Assembly: GCF_000003815.2 (NCBI RefSeq)
Contig: NC_049983.1
Coordinates: forward strand, 23,971,939 to 24,035,938
From: Branchiostoma floridae
Lineage: Eukaryota > Chordata > Leptocardii > Amphioxiformes > Branchiostomatidae
DNA length: 64,000 bases
Direction of reading: 5' to 3'
The notes under the pieces are model-generated. The model was not told the DNA's origin. It did no database searches and saw only the letters and a program-made list of their open reading frames with translations. The position numbers and the translations under genes are program-made. Below are positions 59,601-62,334 of the stretch, piece by piece. Position 1 is the stretch's first letter. Every line of letters begins with the position of its first letter.

Positions 59601-61330
59601 TGATGATGTGGTCTGACTACGTGAAGGAAGTCAAGGAACTTGACAGATTTGTGACCGAGGACTTTCTCAAGAAATCTTCAACATTCTTGCACCATCTGGC
59701 AGAGGTATTGAAATGCTTTATTATTGGCAATGCTTCAATGAAAGGAGGTATCATATGCAAGTGTTCTGCAACCTCATGTTTTGCACATAAATAGATTATG
59801 CTGTTAGTAGATAATGCTTATTCTTTTGTTATATCTTGGTAGTTTACATCACGTGCTACGTACATACGATTTTGTAAAAATTATGGTGTTAATTTTAGGC
59901 ATTTTATCATTTGTTATGACAAAAAACTTCAGTAAATAGATGTACAGTGGCCAGGTGTGAAATGATCATGATGCCGATTTATCTCTTAAACTTTATTTCT
60001 AACGCAGATTCTGTTCATCACTCCGGCCACTTCTGACCCCATCATTGTCCTGAAGCCCAACTGGCTTGGCACAGACGTTTTCGGTCGAGTCATGGCACCA
60101 GACTACTTTGAAAACCACCTAAACAGAACAAGTGAAGACTACGTCACCAGGGAGGAGCTGCAGCGTGTGTTCCAAGACGTTGCTGACGTGGATCTCGTGA
60201 TCACCCTGCTGCGAGAGTTCCAGCTCTGCCACACCTTTGACAAAGAGACCTACATCATCCCAGGGCTGCTGACACAAAACATGCCTGACGAGGTGTGGCA
60301 ACCACCAGCAGAATCGAAGATGGTCTACTTTGGGATGCAAATCCAGTGTGCCGACTCAACTGACATGCTCTCATCTGGATTCTTTCCCCAAGTGCAGACC
60401 CGCCTGATGAGGGAGCTGGAGAATCGCCCGTCGCTGTGGAGAGATGGCGCCAAGTGTGTGGACAGGGATGTGGAAGGTCTGATCAAACTCTCTCCGGACG
60501 GCCGTGCAGTCAACATTTGTGTCCGGAGTTTGCAGGGGGACAAGCTGAAGTGTGGAGAGATGCTGCAGCAGCTGGAGAACATCAATGCTGATGTGCTCTA
60601 CGAATGCAGCCCAGGAACAGGCACAGTAGAGAAGGTGCTCAGTTCTCGTGCACTGAAGGAACACAGGGACCAATTCTACTCCTATGGCAAGGAGGAGATC
60701 AAGCAGGCATGGGAAGAGGGAGGTACAATCGTCCATCGCACTCTCGCGATAGAAGAGTACATCTGCGACCTGCTGTGTAGGGAGGATGAGGACCCACTCG
60801 CCATTAACCGCCCAGAGCTGGTCCAGGTCTTGAGGCACGTGGAGCCAATTCTGGATCAACTGCAGGCACATGGCACTCTGACTGCTGAGGAGTGTGACGT
60901 AATCAGGGCAAAAGAAACACCCCAAGACAAGGCAAGGAAACTGTTGGACACAGTCGGAAGGAAAGGTGCACCTGCAAGTCGTGACTTCAAGGCTGTTTTG
61001 AAACAGATCATCCCGCATGCAGCTGAGATGGTCCAAGGACACGCCAGTGACCTGCTGTGTAGCGAGGATGAGGACCCGCTCATCAGGAACCGCACAAAGC
61101 TGATCCGGGACCTGACGTCACGTTACGTCCAAGAGAGAATCCTGAACCATCTCCTGCAACATCACCACTTCAGTGAGGAGGAATGCGGCATCATCAGGGC
61201 CAACAAAACAGGTCATAGCACGGCAAGGGAACTCTTGGACATTGTCGGAAGGAAGGGACAGGCTGCGCGTCAGGCATTCAAGGAAGTCTTGGAAGAAGTC
61301 AGCCCTGATACTGCCAAAATGGTGGAGTAA
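14615..61330 (+). CDS. Ankyrin-Roc-COR-CARD-CARD protein (17 exons, about 1048 aa)
   Basis: Gene-level entry; exons are listed separately. All 16 joins keep the frame, and the spliced product runs: N-terminus 1-44, eight ankyrin repeats 45-309, linker 310-328, Roc GTPase about 350-545, COR about 545-750, CARD1 about 868-950, CARD2 about 958-1048. Roc signatures seen are the P-loop GGKEATGKS (360-368), TPGVDIGTF (switch I), WDFAGQ (417-422) and SNADQVD (480-486). Roc-COR pairs are dimerising GTPase switches; ankyrin repeats bind partners; CARDs recruit caspases or adaptors. The Ank-Roc-COR core is closest in style to DAPK1, but there is no kinase domain and CARDs replace the Death domain. Role in apoptosis or innate immunity is inferred. 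Exon 1 is the least certain part; translation could instead start at the ATG at 19901. Confidence 0.85.
15180..16440. repeat. Composite dispersed repeat
   Basis: Contains repeated phrases such as CAGCAAAACTTCC / CAGCAGTGGAACTTCC and GGGCCCCCTA, two GTGTGTGT tracts (15270, 16150) and CTCCATGAAATGTGTCATGGAGGTAA near 16079-16104, which is a near-palindrome also found at 32959-32987. These link the region to the repeat at 31.9-33.0 kb. Exact boundaries are not visible. Confidence 0.45.
15780..15990 (-). pseudogene. LINE C-terminal remnant
   Basis: One minus-strand frame reads RRSIAYRAPSVWNNLLPDTH and continues to LTCLKRLLK, the usual last segment of non-LTR reverse transcriptase ORFs (arginine-tyrosine-rich strand, WN-LP, then a Lys/Leu helix). 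No catalytic part is attached. It is a short 5'-truncated or broken copy. Confidence 0.5.
16713..17416. mobile_element. TIR element of the GGGCTC-AAAT family
   Basis: Begins GGGCTCAAAATAC (16715) and ends GAATTCCGAGCCCT (about 17415), imperfect inverted ends of the same kind as the element at 18071. TGCACC/GGTGCA motifs cluster next to both ends. No coding frame was recognised. Two adjacent short copies rather than one 700-bp element are possible. Confidence 0.4.
17481..17930. repeat. 226-bp tandem duplication
   Basis: The segment 17481-17706 is repeated at 17707 to about 17930 with very few differences (for instance ATATGGAGACG versus ATCTGCGAGACG and ACATCTTT versus ACATGTTT). The near identity points to a recent duplication. 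Confidence 0.9.
18071..18418. mobile_element. MITE with CAGGGCTYGAAATA inverted ends
   Basis: The left end CAGGGCTCGAAATA (18071) pairs with TATTTCAAGCCCTG (to 18418). CAGCT lies directly on both sides (18066-18070 and 18419-18423), a possible 5-bp target duplication. The interior alternates TACCTGCAC and its complement near each end. Fragments of the same family occur at 6425-6495 and 16713-17416. Confidence 0.65.
19151..19633. mobile_element. TIR element with CAGTCAAACCTG ends
   Basis: The left end CAGTCAAACCTGTATTAGCG pairs with CGCTATAGACAGGTTTGACT on the right. Related ends occur at 35104-35945, where a TA target duplication is intact. The inner part (ATTGTAGTTTGCGAGGATTT and on) is shared with 21770-22250, so that region is a damaged relative. 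Confidence 0.75.
19899..20002 (+). CDS. Exon 2: N-terminal ankyrin cap
   Basis: Acceptor CCCCCAG (to 19898) and donor GTAAGG (20003). The 104 bp give two bases of a split codon then MNLDAFFRAVGKGDVQTVRR and LEAGVDINAKRYL, the second helix pair and loop of an ankyrin repeat. It runs directly into exon 3 (RGWTSLHAAS), which supplies the start of the next repeat. Phase 0 at the 3' end. The in-frame ATG at 19901 is an alternative start codon. Confidence 0.85.
21387..22280. repeat. Helentron-like fragment plus damaged CAGTCAAACC-type element
   Basis: Starts with a perfect 14-bp-stem palindrome, ATTTCAGCCATACC and its complement (21387-21417), then T/C-rich sequence, TCCTGTCAAATCTTCAAA and GACCTGAAATTTGG. 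The same order occurs at 36782-37060 and, in another subfamily, at 51196-54240. From about 21770 on it matches the interior of the element at 19151-19633, ending near TAGTGGCCACCTGTCTATAG. Confidence 0.55.
23512..24061. mobile_element. TIR element containing an assembly gap
   Basis: The left end GGCGTTGGTCCGCGACTTTC and following CAACGTTGACTATGTTCT pair with the right end ending GCGGAACAACGCC at 24060. Inside, GGGAGTTTGCCGTGGAA is tandemly repeated on the left and its complement recurs on the right. A run of 100 N (23634-23733) sits in the repeat, so the true length is unknown. Confidence 0.65.
23634..23733. other. Assembly gap (100 N)
   Basis: Exactly 100 N, the conventional placeholder for a gap of unknown size. 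It falls inside an inverted and tandem repeat, which probably caused the break. Confidence 0.99.
25145..25423 (-). pseudogene. LINE fragment, RT thumb region
   Basis: Minus-strand translation contains YIGYVRPVFEYACQAWHPGL and IERVQQRACKIIFGQNY, the typical post-catalytic segment of non-LTR reverse transcriptases. No catalytic motifs remain. The upstream end is cut by helentron-like sequence (about 25380-25620). Confidence 0.75.
25805..26062 (-). pseudogene. LINE fragment, C-terminal zinc-knuckle region
   Basis: Contains LCNSNLIENVVHFLVECPIY, matching the C-terminal Cys/His segment of the LINE ORF at 11755-14052. On the minus strand it lies upstream of the thumb fragment at 25145-25423, the wrong order for one element, so two insertions or a rearrangement are needed. 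Confidence 0.6.
26821..27226 (-). pseudogene. LINE C-terminal segment beyond the insertion
   Basis: Reads HFNLPTQDLVTIFTSFVRPV, LEYCAPVWHPGLT, then QRRAVRTILGRSFTNYEQAR. It continues directly from RLFFLRKLK on the other side of the TTAA element once that element and one TTAA are removed, proving it is the same LINE. Confidence 0.88.
27231..28085. mobile_element. 855-bp TTAA element (Kolobok- or piggyBac-like) with ~188-bp TIRs
   Basis: Both ends read AGGGGAACTAAACCTTTTTT inward and stay near identical for about 188 bp (roughly three differences). TTAA flanks each side (27227-27230 and 28086-28089), and removing the element restores the LINE reading frame. The interior has a 120-codon plus-strand frame (27485-27847). 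TTAA duplication occurs in piggyBac and Kolobok elements; the interior frame leans to Kolobok-type, but no transposase core is present. Confidence 0.85.
27485..27847 (+). CDS. Small acidic ORF inside the TTAA element
   Basis: 120 codons starting MMDSGDLEGVNEFEGFEEYE and containing PQNITPFNYQPRRPARS. The acidic head followed by an I-x-P-[FY]-x-[FY]-x-P motif recalls the N-terminus of proteins encoded by some metazoan TTAA elements that carry a P2X7-like cysteine-rich C-terminus. That C-terminus is absent here; the frame runs to WKTLFIR and stops inside the right arm. Probably a truncated remnant of an element-encoded protein. Confidence 0.4.
   Translation: MMDSGDLEGVNEFEGFEEYEGFDPQNITPFNYQPRRPARSADETGEGGAVGATSVAPSTHPELIEAVSVVECDGTDVETFLAGVTTNYAGRHGAPLPTFQLDELAGKKKTPIFWKTLFIR
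28090..29340 (-). pseudogene. LINE reverse transcriptase domain, broken
   Basis: Minus-strand motifs in order: KAGKASGPDQLSTRILKEF, LRPVSLTSQLAKVTESF, QQQFGCLKGRSTT, a TDFSKA block followed by an in-frame stop, SVPQGTLLGPLIF and catalytic YVDD in KYVDDLSMAE. The segment 28490-28672 links the last two blocks in one frame. A frame change near 28690 and the stop near 28660 inactivate it. Confidence 0.88.
29361..30479 (-). pseudogene. LINE AP-endonuclease domain
   Basis: A 372-codon minus-strand frame with NPRSLVNKLDEY, the catalytic Glu in VVAESWFSP, RRGGGVAVYVRNS, the catalytic Asp in LLGDFNHLD and the His in LSDHSTVLW. This is the endonuclease that nicks target DNA during LINE insertion. The frame ends at EVKKA because of a slip in an A7 run; the reverse transcriptase continues in another frame. 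Confidence 0.9.
31915..32990. repeat. Dispersed repeat with CCTCATACCTCCATGAAA end
   Basis: Begins TTCGGCGACCTCATACCTCC, the same end as the MITE at 58699-58857. It continues through AT-rich stretches with repeated TTATGCAAAT, two related blocks of GACAAAAACGCCCCTGC / GACAAAAATGCCCCTGC, an ACAC tract (32908-32945) and CCTCCATGACATTTCATGGAGG (32964-32985). It is probably a composite of old copies. Confidence 0.55.
32998..33150 (-). pseudogene. LINE endonuclease N-terminal fragment
   Basis: Minus strand reads NIHGLGSKLDDRDFISQIEG then FDFLSLSETWHTG, the first strand and catalytic-Glu segment of a LINE AP endonuclease. The rest is gone; the adjacent ACAC-containing repeat cuts it. Confidence 0.65.
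34524..34622 (+). CDS. Exon 3: ankyrin repeat, class A
   Basis: 99 bp between TATCCAG and GTAAGTAG, phase 0 at both ends. Encodes one repeat: RGWTSLHAASKYGQTEIAEL then LIQHGADLEAKDN. The intron sequence before it (TTATTGTCCCAACTGTTGTT) and the GTAAGTAGCT after it are shared with exons 5 and 6, showing common origin. It is the most diverged class A copy at codon level. Confidence 0.93.
35104..35945. mobile_element. 842-bp TIR element with TA target duplication
   Basis: CAGTCAAACCTGCCCAAGAC at the left pairs with CAGGTTTGACTG at the right; TA flanks both sides (35102-35103, 35946-35947). Several GGTGGTCGCTGAGAAGAG copies lie near both ends. No transposase frame. It sits inside the right arm of the fold-back-like repeat. 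Confidence 0.85.
36625..36723 (+). CDS. Exon 4: ankyrin repeat, class B
   Basis: 99 bp between CTGTGCAG and GTAAAACA, phase 0. Encodes DQNTPLHEGAALGQTGFCEL then LICCGADVMAQDK. Class B exons start DQ/FQ/DH and carry CELLI and GADV; this one has an unusual Cys pair (ICCGAD) and Glu-Gly where siblings have Lys-Ala. Confidence 0.93.
36782..37560. repeat. Helentron-like fragment plus CAGTCAAACC-type remnant
   Basis: Same order of blocks as 21387-22280: palindromic CAGCCATACC/GGTATGG start, TCCTATCAAATCTTCAAA, AGAGTGGGCCAATACCCC, then GTTTTAATACGTAAGTTTGACAGTGGC and TAGTGGCCACCTGTCTATAG. Two independent copies with the same composite order suggest a single compound element. Confidence 0.5.
38040..38372. 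repeat. 32-bp minisatellite, about 10 copies
   Basis: Unit GGTCGCCTGTGTGGCGGGAA followed by CCTGTGTGGTAA, with variants (GTAGCC, GTACCC, GGAGGGAA). It stops about 30 bp before the ATG of the LINE first frame, so it may be a variable 5' region of that LINE or an unrelated array into which it inserted. Confidence 0.9.
38401..39117 (+). pseudogene. LINE first-frame protein with 2A-like motif and PHD finger
   Basis: 238 codons. LLLSGDIEINPGP (about residues 86-98) matches the 2A consensus D-x-E-x-N-P-G-P, which causes the ribosome to skip one peptide bond. Right after it comes a C4HC3 zinc finger of PHD type: CPCGSC..., ICCDDCNTWYHKDC and WICCDCG. A low-complexity Ser/Thr tail follows. At about 39055 the real LINE frame shifts to LLVNCQSVRNKTAELA, the endonuclease start, so the stop at 39117 is a damage product. 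2A-like motifs are known in APE-type LINEs of amphioxus and sea urchin. Confidence 0.85.
39066..39375 (+). pseudogene. LINE endonuclease, 5' part
   Basis: In a frame different from the 2A/PHD frame: LLVNCQSVRNKTAELATVID, TYKPDCILAGTESWLNENIS (catalytic Glu in GTESW), then GGGVFQANRDDL. A frame break near 39225 separates the blocks. It is interrupted after ...LAGKKPL by insertion 1. Confidence 0.8.
39380..40405. mobile_element. Insertion 1 in the LINE: TIR element with GTAACGGG ends
   Basis: LINE endonuclease coding stops at about 39375 and resumes near 40405. The insert begins GTAACGGGGGCCGCCC and ends GGGGCACCTCCCGTTAC, an imperfect inverted pair; the subterminal AAAAAGCGTACC motif near the right end recurs at 40140. 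No coding frame or clear target duplication was seen. Confidence 0.6.
40405..40934 (+). pseudogene. LINE endonuclease, 3' part
   Basis: Frames give RPPSDPRNSLDELHSSINK, then FGDFNTPAAGIDWDA (catalytic Asp), QEPTRNGNILDLVLVNNPN, and GISDHDMVLVDV (catalytic His), ending KWDDFRSH just before insertion 2. One internal stop (TAG at 40905) and one frame break are present. Confidence 0.82.
40935..42405. mobile_element. Insertion 2 in the LINE: TIR element with AAATAAACGG ends
   Basis: The left boundary has GATCCGAGCCAAAAAATAAA (from 40967) and the right has the complement, CGTTTATTTTTGGTAGAAAG ATCC (about 42379-42402). LINE coding is absent between FRSH (40934) and NKDEEALSSQF (42477). The insert itself contains the smaller MITE at 41816-42303. 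No transposase was recognised. Confidence 0.55.
41816..42303. mobile_element. PIF/Harbinger-like MITE with TAA target duplication
   Basis: GGCCACAGCAAGTAAATTTT and on to ATGGATGACATCC at the left are repeated inverted at the right with one difference. TAA flanks both ends (41813-41815, 42304-42306). The 488-bp interior has no gene. The GGCCACA start and 3-bp duplication match the element at 7845-8212. Confidence 0.85.
42477..43320 (+). pseudogene. LINE reverse transcriptase domain, broken at the catalytic site
   Basis: Frames give LNPSKASGPDKIPPWFLK, IFKKGDRAVPSNYRPVSLT, DYQHGFRA, then LAILDFTKAFDKVPHSRL and GVLQGTVLGPLLFLFYINNL. At the catalytic box the sequence reads VRLFAMIVCYI: one base is missing in what should be F-A-D-D, so the aspartates are lost. 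Another break lies near 42950. Confidence 0.88.
43400..44126 (+). pseudogene. LINE C-terminal segment
   Basis: Reads LVRPNLEYAATVWDPYTKKD, KLERVQNQAARFCTNNYNRD, RRKMSRLCMMYKMTNKLVDV and ends SLDSFKERLQIDVQKLGV with a stop at 44124-44126. This 175-codon tail is intact and typical of CR1/L2-type ORF2. Confidence 0.85.
44219..44720 (-). pseudogene. Older LINE endonuclease fragment (minus strand)
   Basis: Minus strand reads PRILQNLSNARSLVNKIDEF, then ETWFTP, FSKCQPDKCGGGVAVYTKA and ECVWVHLRPHWLPREVSSI. It resembles the endonuclease at 29361-30479 (NPRSLVNK, GGGVAVYVR, ECIWVSVRP), so it is the same LINE group. It stops at 44219 where the plus-strand LINE tail begins. Confidence 0.8.
45398..45496 (+). 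CDS. Exon 5: ankyrin repeat, class A
   Basis: 99 bp between TATCCAG and GTAAGTAG, phase 0. Encodes HNQTSLHVASEYGQTEVAEL then LIKNGANLEARDR. Nearly identical to exon 6, including about 30 bp of intron before and 70 bp after, so one is a recent duplicate of the other. Confidence 0.95.
45497..46395 (+). other. Intron 5
   Basis: No gene. After the shared post-exon segment, 45930-45985 matches 36215-36290 (GTGGATGTCATCC, CAAGTCAGT) and 46205-46275 matches 21295-21360 (ACTTTTGATATGATCTC versus TCTTTTAAATGATCTC, AAGTGATAA), traces of the duplicated ankyrin blocks. Confidence 0.5.
46396..46494 (+). CDS. Exon 6: ankyrin repeat, class A
   Basis: 99 bp between TATCCAG and GTAAGTAG, phase 0. Encodes FDRTSLHVASKYGQTEVAEL then LIKNGADLEARDE. 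Differs from exon 5 at only a few codons. Confidence 0.95.
46641..47355. mobile_element. TIR element with TTCGAACACCTCCGTC ends
   Basis: TTCGAACACCTCCGTCAAAA (46653) is mirrored by TTTTTGACGGAGGTGTTCGA (to about 47349). The 0.7-kb interior has no recognisable frame. Target duplication is not clear. Confidence 0.7.
47570..48222. mobile_element. Possible TIR element with ATAATACCGGCCG ends
   Basis: GCAATAATACCGGCCG near 47571 and CGGCCGGTATTATGCC near 48213 form an inverted pair; a second CGGCCGGTATAAG sits 18 bp inside the right end. The interior is unremarkable. Support rests on the ends alone. Confidence 0.45.
48322..48420 (+). CDS. Exon 7: ankyrin repeat, class B
   Basis: 99 bp between CAATACAG and GTGACTTA, phase 0. 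Encodes DQSSPLHKAAAGGHTGTCEL then LIRSGADVTTKDK. The intron before it carries TGGGCATTGGTGATGTTATG, a phrase repeated before or after other class B copies. Confidence 0.95.
48475..48558 (+). pseudogene. Dead ankyrin exon (class B) with 17-bp deletion
   Basis: After an AG at 48473-48474 comes YQSSPLHLTAAGGHTD, matching class B, but 17 bp covering the CELLI part are missing compared with exons 7, 8 and 10. The frame shifts and meets TGA at once. The 3' end reads AAGGATGCAATAA, so the GT donor is also lost. Only 54 bp separate it from exon 7. It would be skipped in splicing. Confidence 0.8.
48970..49071 (+). CDS. Exon 8: ankyrin repeat, class B
   Basis: 102 bp between CTGTACAG and GTGAATAC, phase 0. 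Encodes FQSTPLHKAAAGGHDGICEL then LIRSGADVNTAIDR, one codon longer than its siblings in the inter-repeat loop. Confidence 0.94.
49193..49226. other. Perfect 15-bp stem hairpin
   Basis: TTGCGTTTCGTCGCC, a CTCT loop, then GGCGACGAAACGCAA. The stem has no mismatch. It lies 120 bp after exon 8 and starts a stretch (to about 49460) with no recognised gene. Confidence 0.85.
49490..50345 (+). repeat. Tandem pair of a tRNA-like-headed repeat (~430 bp each)
   Basis: Two copies start at about 49497 and 49919. Each begins AACTTAGCTCAATCGGTAA (pol III A-box-like TAGCTCAATCGG) and GTCCCTGGTTCGAAACCG (B-box-like), then an A/T stretch with TATTTATTTATTGATATTAT and a shared tail (GCAAGGCCTTTGTCTTATGA, CATGGTAATGG, AACTCCATCAAAAACAGCG). 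It looks like a tRNA-derived SINE that was tandemly duplicated. The heads do not fold into a clean cloverleaf by eye. Confidence 0.65.
50346..50962 (+). other. Intron sequence before exon 9
   Basis: A frame ending at 50471 (DFIQKFSDNTDVESHTARH and following KSMEVFMNISKI) starts within the second SINE-like copy and continues beyond it. It looks protein-like but has no family I know. The rest is AT-rich intron. Confidence 0.3.
50963..51061 (+). CDS. Exon 9: ankyrin repeat, class B
   Basis: 99 bp between CCTGTACAG and GTAAAACA, phase 0. Encodes DQDTLLHRAAARGDTETCEL then LISLGADVMVQNK. The following intron (51120-51185, ACACAAGAGCATAGCATCAT) matches intron pieces at 48645 and 48835. Confidence 0.94.
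51196..54240 (+). mobile_element. Tandem array of three helentron-like elements with 162-bp inner repeats
   Basis: The head holds two 43-bp copies of a palindromic start (ATTGCAATCCATACATAGTA TGGGATTGCAAT). Three copies then follow head to tail, ending at 52320, 53362 and 54240. Each ends with GGATTGCAATATGCTG, a short hairpin ATTTGCT-CCT-AAGCAAAT (CCC in the third loop) and CTAG followed by T, as Helitron/helentron 3' ends do. Inside each copy are units of about 162 bp beginning GCTCCTATGCCCTTGTAT. Copies 1 and 2 have period 1042 bp; copy 3 is one unit shorter (about 878 bp). No Rep/helicase is encoded. Confidence 0.78.
54340..54830. repeat. Repeat with duplicated AGAAGCCGTTTAATTGCAC block
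   Basis: The phrase AGTAGAAGCCGTTTAATTGC with CCATTTGCCAG and GGTGGAGCAACAATGCAA occurs at 54363 and 54716. Between them is ACTGACGAAGGATAGTGGATACTATCCGAAACGTCTGACC, a type of sequence I associate with 3' ends of Penelope-like or related retroelements; that assignment is uncertain. Confidence 0.4.
55251..55349 (+). CDS. Exon 10: ankyrin repeat, class B
   Basis: 99 bp between CTGTATAG and GTATTAGT, phase 0. Encodes DHDTPLHKAADGGHTGICEL then LIRSGTDVMVKNK. The Ala of GADV is Thr here. It is the last full ankyrin repeat. Confidence 0.94.
55405..55655 (-). mobile_element. tRNA-derived SINE copy (minus strand)
   Basis: On the minus strand: TGGCGTAATCGGCAGTACAC (A-box-like), GGGTTAGATTCCTGCC (B-box-like), then GGGAAAGGCACAACC and TCACTCAGGGGAAAATTAGT. 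The middle segment is shared with the better copy at 57220-57674. Confidence 0.6.
55801..55857 (+). CDS. Exon 11: linker after the ankyrin repeats
   Basis: 57 bp between ACATTACAG and GTAAATCA, phase 0. Encodes DGKAPLDYQRDPETRRHWK, a half repeat that caps the ankyrin stack (D-x-x-P-L-D-Y in place of the T-P-L-H start). Confidence 0.82.
55858..56963 (+). other. Intron 11
   Basis: AT-rich intron of 1.1 kb. Nothing recognised except an A12 tract near 56731 and short repeats of ATTCAAA. Confidence 0.5.
56964..57107 (+). CDS. Exon 12: start of Roc GTPase with P-loop
   Basis: 144 bp after CTCTCAG. Encodes NLDKQVKQERSYHELMQKSG, then VNRFKVFVGGKEATGKSTLK and QSLTK. The P-loop GGKEATGKS binds the phosphates of GTP. 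The frame to the next exon is kept only if the exon ends at AAG (57107) with a GC donor (GCACGT) in place of GT. No in-frame GT donor is nearby. Confidence 0.88.
57108..57109 (+). promoter_or_regulatory. Non-canonical GC splice donor
   Basis: ACAAAG followed by GCACGT. Splicing here to the AG at 57777-57778 gives QSLTK-GLLSALIERL, a natural Roc continuation. GC-AG introns are a known minority class. Confirmation needs a transcript. Confidence 0.65.
57220..57674 (-). mobile_element. tRNA-derived SINE (minus strand)
   Basis: On the minus strand: GATCGCATAGCACAGCGGCA (A box TAGCACAGCGG), GGTCTCTAGTTCGAATCCGG (B box GTTCGAATCC), then TTTGGAAAGACACTTTACAC and a long unrelated body to about 57220. 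The head is clearly tRNA-like. The middle segment recurs at 55405-55655, so both belong to one SINE superfamily. Confidence 0.78.
57779..58018 (+). CDS. Exon 13: Roc GTPase switch regions
   Basis: 240 bp between CACAATAG and GTACAAGA, phase 0. Encodes GLLSALIERLSRRPVSQPHD, then PTPGVDIGTFHVPGVGE, VWDFAGQAEYAVTHSMFMD and NTVFVVLYNIMDN. TPGVDIGTF is switch I and DFAGQ is the G3/switch II motif characteristic of Roc domains. Confidence 0.94.
58019..58586 (+). other. Intron 13
   Basis: No gene or repeat recognised in this 568-bp intron. It begins GTACAAGA and ends TACCATAG. Confidence 0.6.
58587..58686 (+). CDS. Exon 14: Roc GTPase G4 region
   Basis: 100 bp between CCATAG and GTAAGGAA; ends with one base of a split codon. 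Encodes VTWWLCFIKSCNPNRQPDVI then LVASNADQVDAAI. SNADQVD is in the place of the guanine-specificity motif (N/T-K/H-x-D). Confidence 0.92.
58699..58857. mobile_element. 159-bp MITE with ACCTCATACCTCCATG ends
   Basis: Left end TTCGGAAACCTCATACCTCC through GCTTTTGT pairs with the right end ending GGTATGAGGTCTTCGAA, with a few differences. The same end begins the repeat at 31915. It sits 12 bp after the exon 14 donor. Confidence 0.8.
59020..59183 (+). CDS. Exon 15: Roc-COR junction
   Basis: 164 bp between ACAACTAG and GTGAGGCT. Two bases complete the Gly codon from exon 14, then QDRAALVVQTMQTEFRDHLR, ILMDCRKTRTPEMDRLKSLL and VRIGAALIH. The DCRKT segment is in the position of the G5 strand of Roc domains. 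Confidence 0.92.
59184..59512 (+). other. Intron 15
   Basis: 329 bp with no recognised element. An earlier AG at 59489-59490 would put the next exon out of frame with a stop after 29 codons; the AG at 59511-59512 is the working acceptor. Confidence 0.6.
59513..59704 (+). CDS. Exon 16: N-terminal COR domain
   Basis: 192 bp between ACCAACAG and GTATTGAA, phase 0. Encodes HQRDMPKLCAKVMKRLPKWC, VMMWSDYVKEVKELDRF and SSTFLHHLAE. The LPKWC...W-x-x-Y...LH-x-L order fits the start of a COR domain. Confidence 0.88.
59705..60007 (+). other. Intron 16
   Basis: 303-bp AT-rich intron with no recognised element; ends TCTAACGCAG. Confidence 0.6.
60008..61330 (+). CDS. Exon 17: COR C-terminus and tandem CARDs
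   Basis: 1323 bp from the acceptor ACGCAG to TAA at 61328-61330. COR part: IIVLKPNWLGTDVFGRVMAP, YVTREELQRVF, LVITLLREFQLCHTFDKE and YIIPGLL. A charged linker (to about residue 865) is followed by CARD1 with VEPILDQLQAHGTLTAEECD, VIRAKETPQDKARKLLDTV and GRKGAPASRDFKAVL. CARD2 has LLQHHHFSEEECGIIRANKT, TARELLDIVGRKGQAARQAF and KEVLEEV. The DLLCxEDEDPL phrase precedes both CARDs, showing they arose by duplication. CARDs form death-fold contacts with caspases or adaptors. Both keep the usual I-x-A-x-x-T...A-x-x-LLD core. Confidence 0.95.
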   Translation: MLFITPATSDPIIVLKPNWLGTDVFGRVMAPDYFENHLNRTSEDYVTREELQRVFQDVADVDLVITLLREFQLCHTFDKETYIIPGLLTQNMPDEVWQPPAESKMVYFGMQIQCADSTDMLSSGFFPQVQTRLMRELENRPSLWRDGAKCVDRDVEGLIKLSPDGRAVNICVRSLQGDKLKCGEMLQQLENINADVLYECSPGTGTVEKVLSSRALKEHRDQFYSYGKEEIKQAWEEGGTIVHRTLAIEEYICDLLCREDEDPLAINRPELVQVLRHVEPILDQLQAHGTLTAEECDVIRAKETPQDKARKLLDTVGRKGAPASRDFKAVLKQIIPHAAEMVQGHASDLLCSEDEDPLIRNRTKLIRDLTSRYVQERILNHLLQHHHFSEEECGIIRANKTGHSTARELLDIVGRKGQAARQAFKEVLEEVSPDTAKMVE

Positions 61331-62217
61331 ACGTTTCTTATTGGAATTTAAGGTGTAGGAATGCCAAGCTCATCTTGTAGTAGATAGAAGTCTTTTGGTT
61401 CTGCCTAAACATAGCCTTAAGAATGCGCCTTAATTGACAGTTCATTAGTGCATTTGTTGGTAGATTTCATTCAAAAGCAGAATGCTGCCCAGCCACTTGT
61501 GCCAATCCAGCCCTTTTCAAAGTAAACATGATCCGCTTCTTCCAGCAAGCGACATCATGGCGGCGGGAATCATACAATAAGTTTGTCCCAGAACGTTTGG
61601 TGCAAAGTTACTGAACTTACGCTTGTAAATAGCAATAATCTGATACATACGTCTAGCAAACGGTGTGAATGTAACATAGCCATTGAGGAAATGATGAACA
61701 CTCCATGTTTATTATACTTTTACATAAGAATCTAACATAAAATCTTCCTAGACATTGTATAAAATATCTTGCTATAATTTTGTAGATAATTTGTGTACTT
61801 TTGTTACATTGTGTAATTTTGTTAGTCATTTTGATCTGCATAGCAAATTCAGTTGTATGTGGAGTAGAAAAGGCATTCTGATTTTGTATATACTGTGTAA
61901 GAGGAAAATCATTGAATTATGTGCTGGATGAATTTGGATGAACACAGCATTTTGTACGCAAAGGTTCATGAAATCCTTCTTATTGATGCCTTTGTCGCTT
62001 ATCAAATGATGTTTGGCCTTGTGCTGTACATACCTAACCATTGGAGACTAAGGGATGTCAGTCACAAGACTGCAGGACTTTTCTCCTCATCATAACGACA
62101 TAATGTCACAATTGTGCCATGTAAATCTATGTAGCACATATAATACAGTACCACTCTATGTATTCAAATGGCACATTTACAAATTGCGCATGTGGTGATG
62201 GTATCAGCGGAAATAAA
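61331..62217 (+). other. 3' UTR with poly(A) signal
   Basis: AT-rich non-coding sequence follows the stop. AATAAA at 62212-62217 is the first canonical signal, giving a 3' UTR of about 0.9 kb. No competing gene is seen. Confidence 0.55.
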
Positions 62218-62334
62218 AAAGTACAATCGAAGTTGACCGTGTGGAGATAAGTATTCTTCTGGAAGTGTTTGGAACAGCTCCTTTTTTGTATCGGAGATGG
62301 GTGCAGTTCACAGGATTGGTGTCCTTCGAACTGA

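Noticed and set aside
60371-61042. 223-residue minus-strand frame opposite exon 17
   Set aside because: Antisense shadow of the COR-CARD exon; high GC coding sequence often leaves the reverse strand open.
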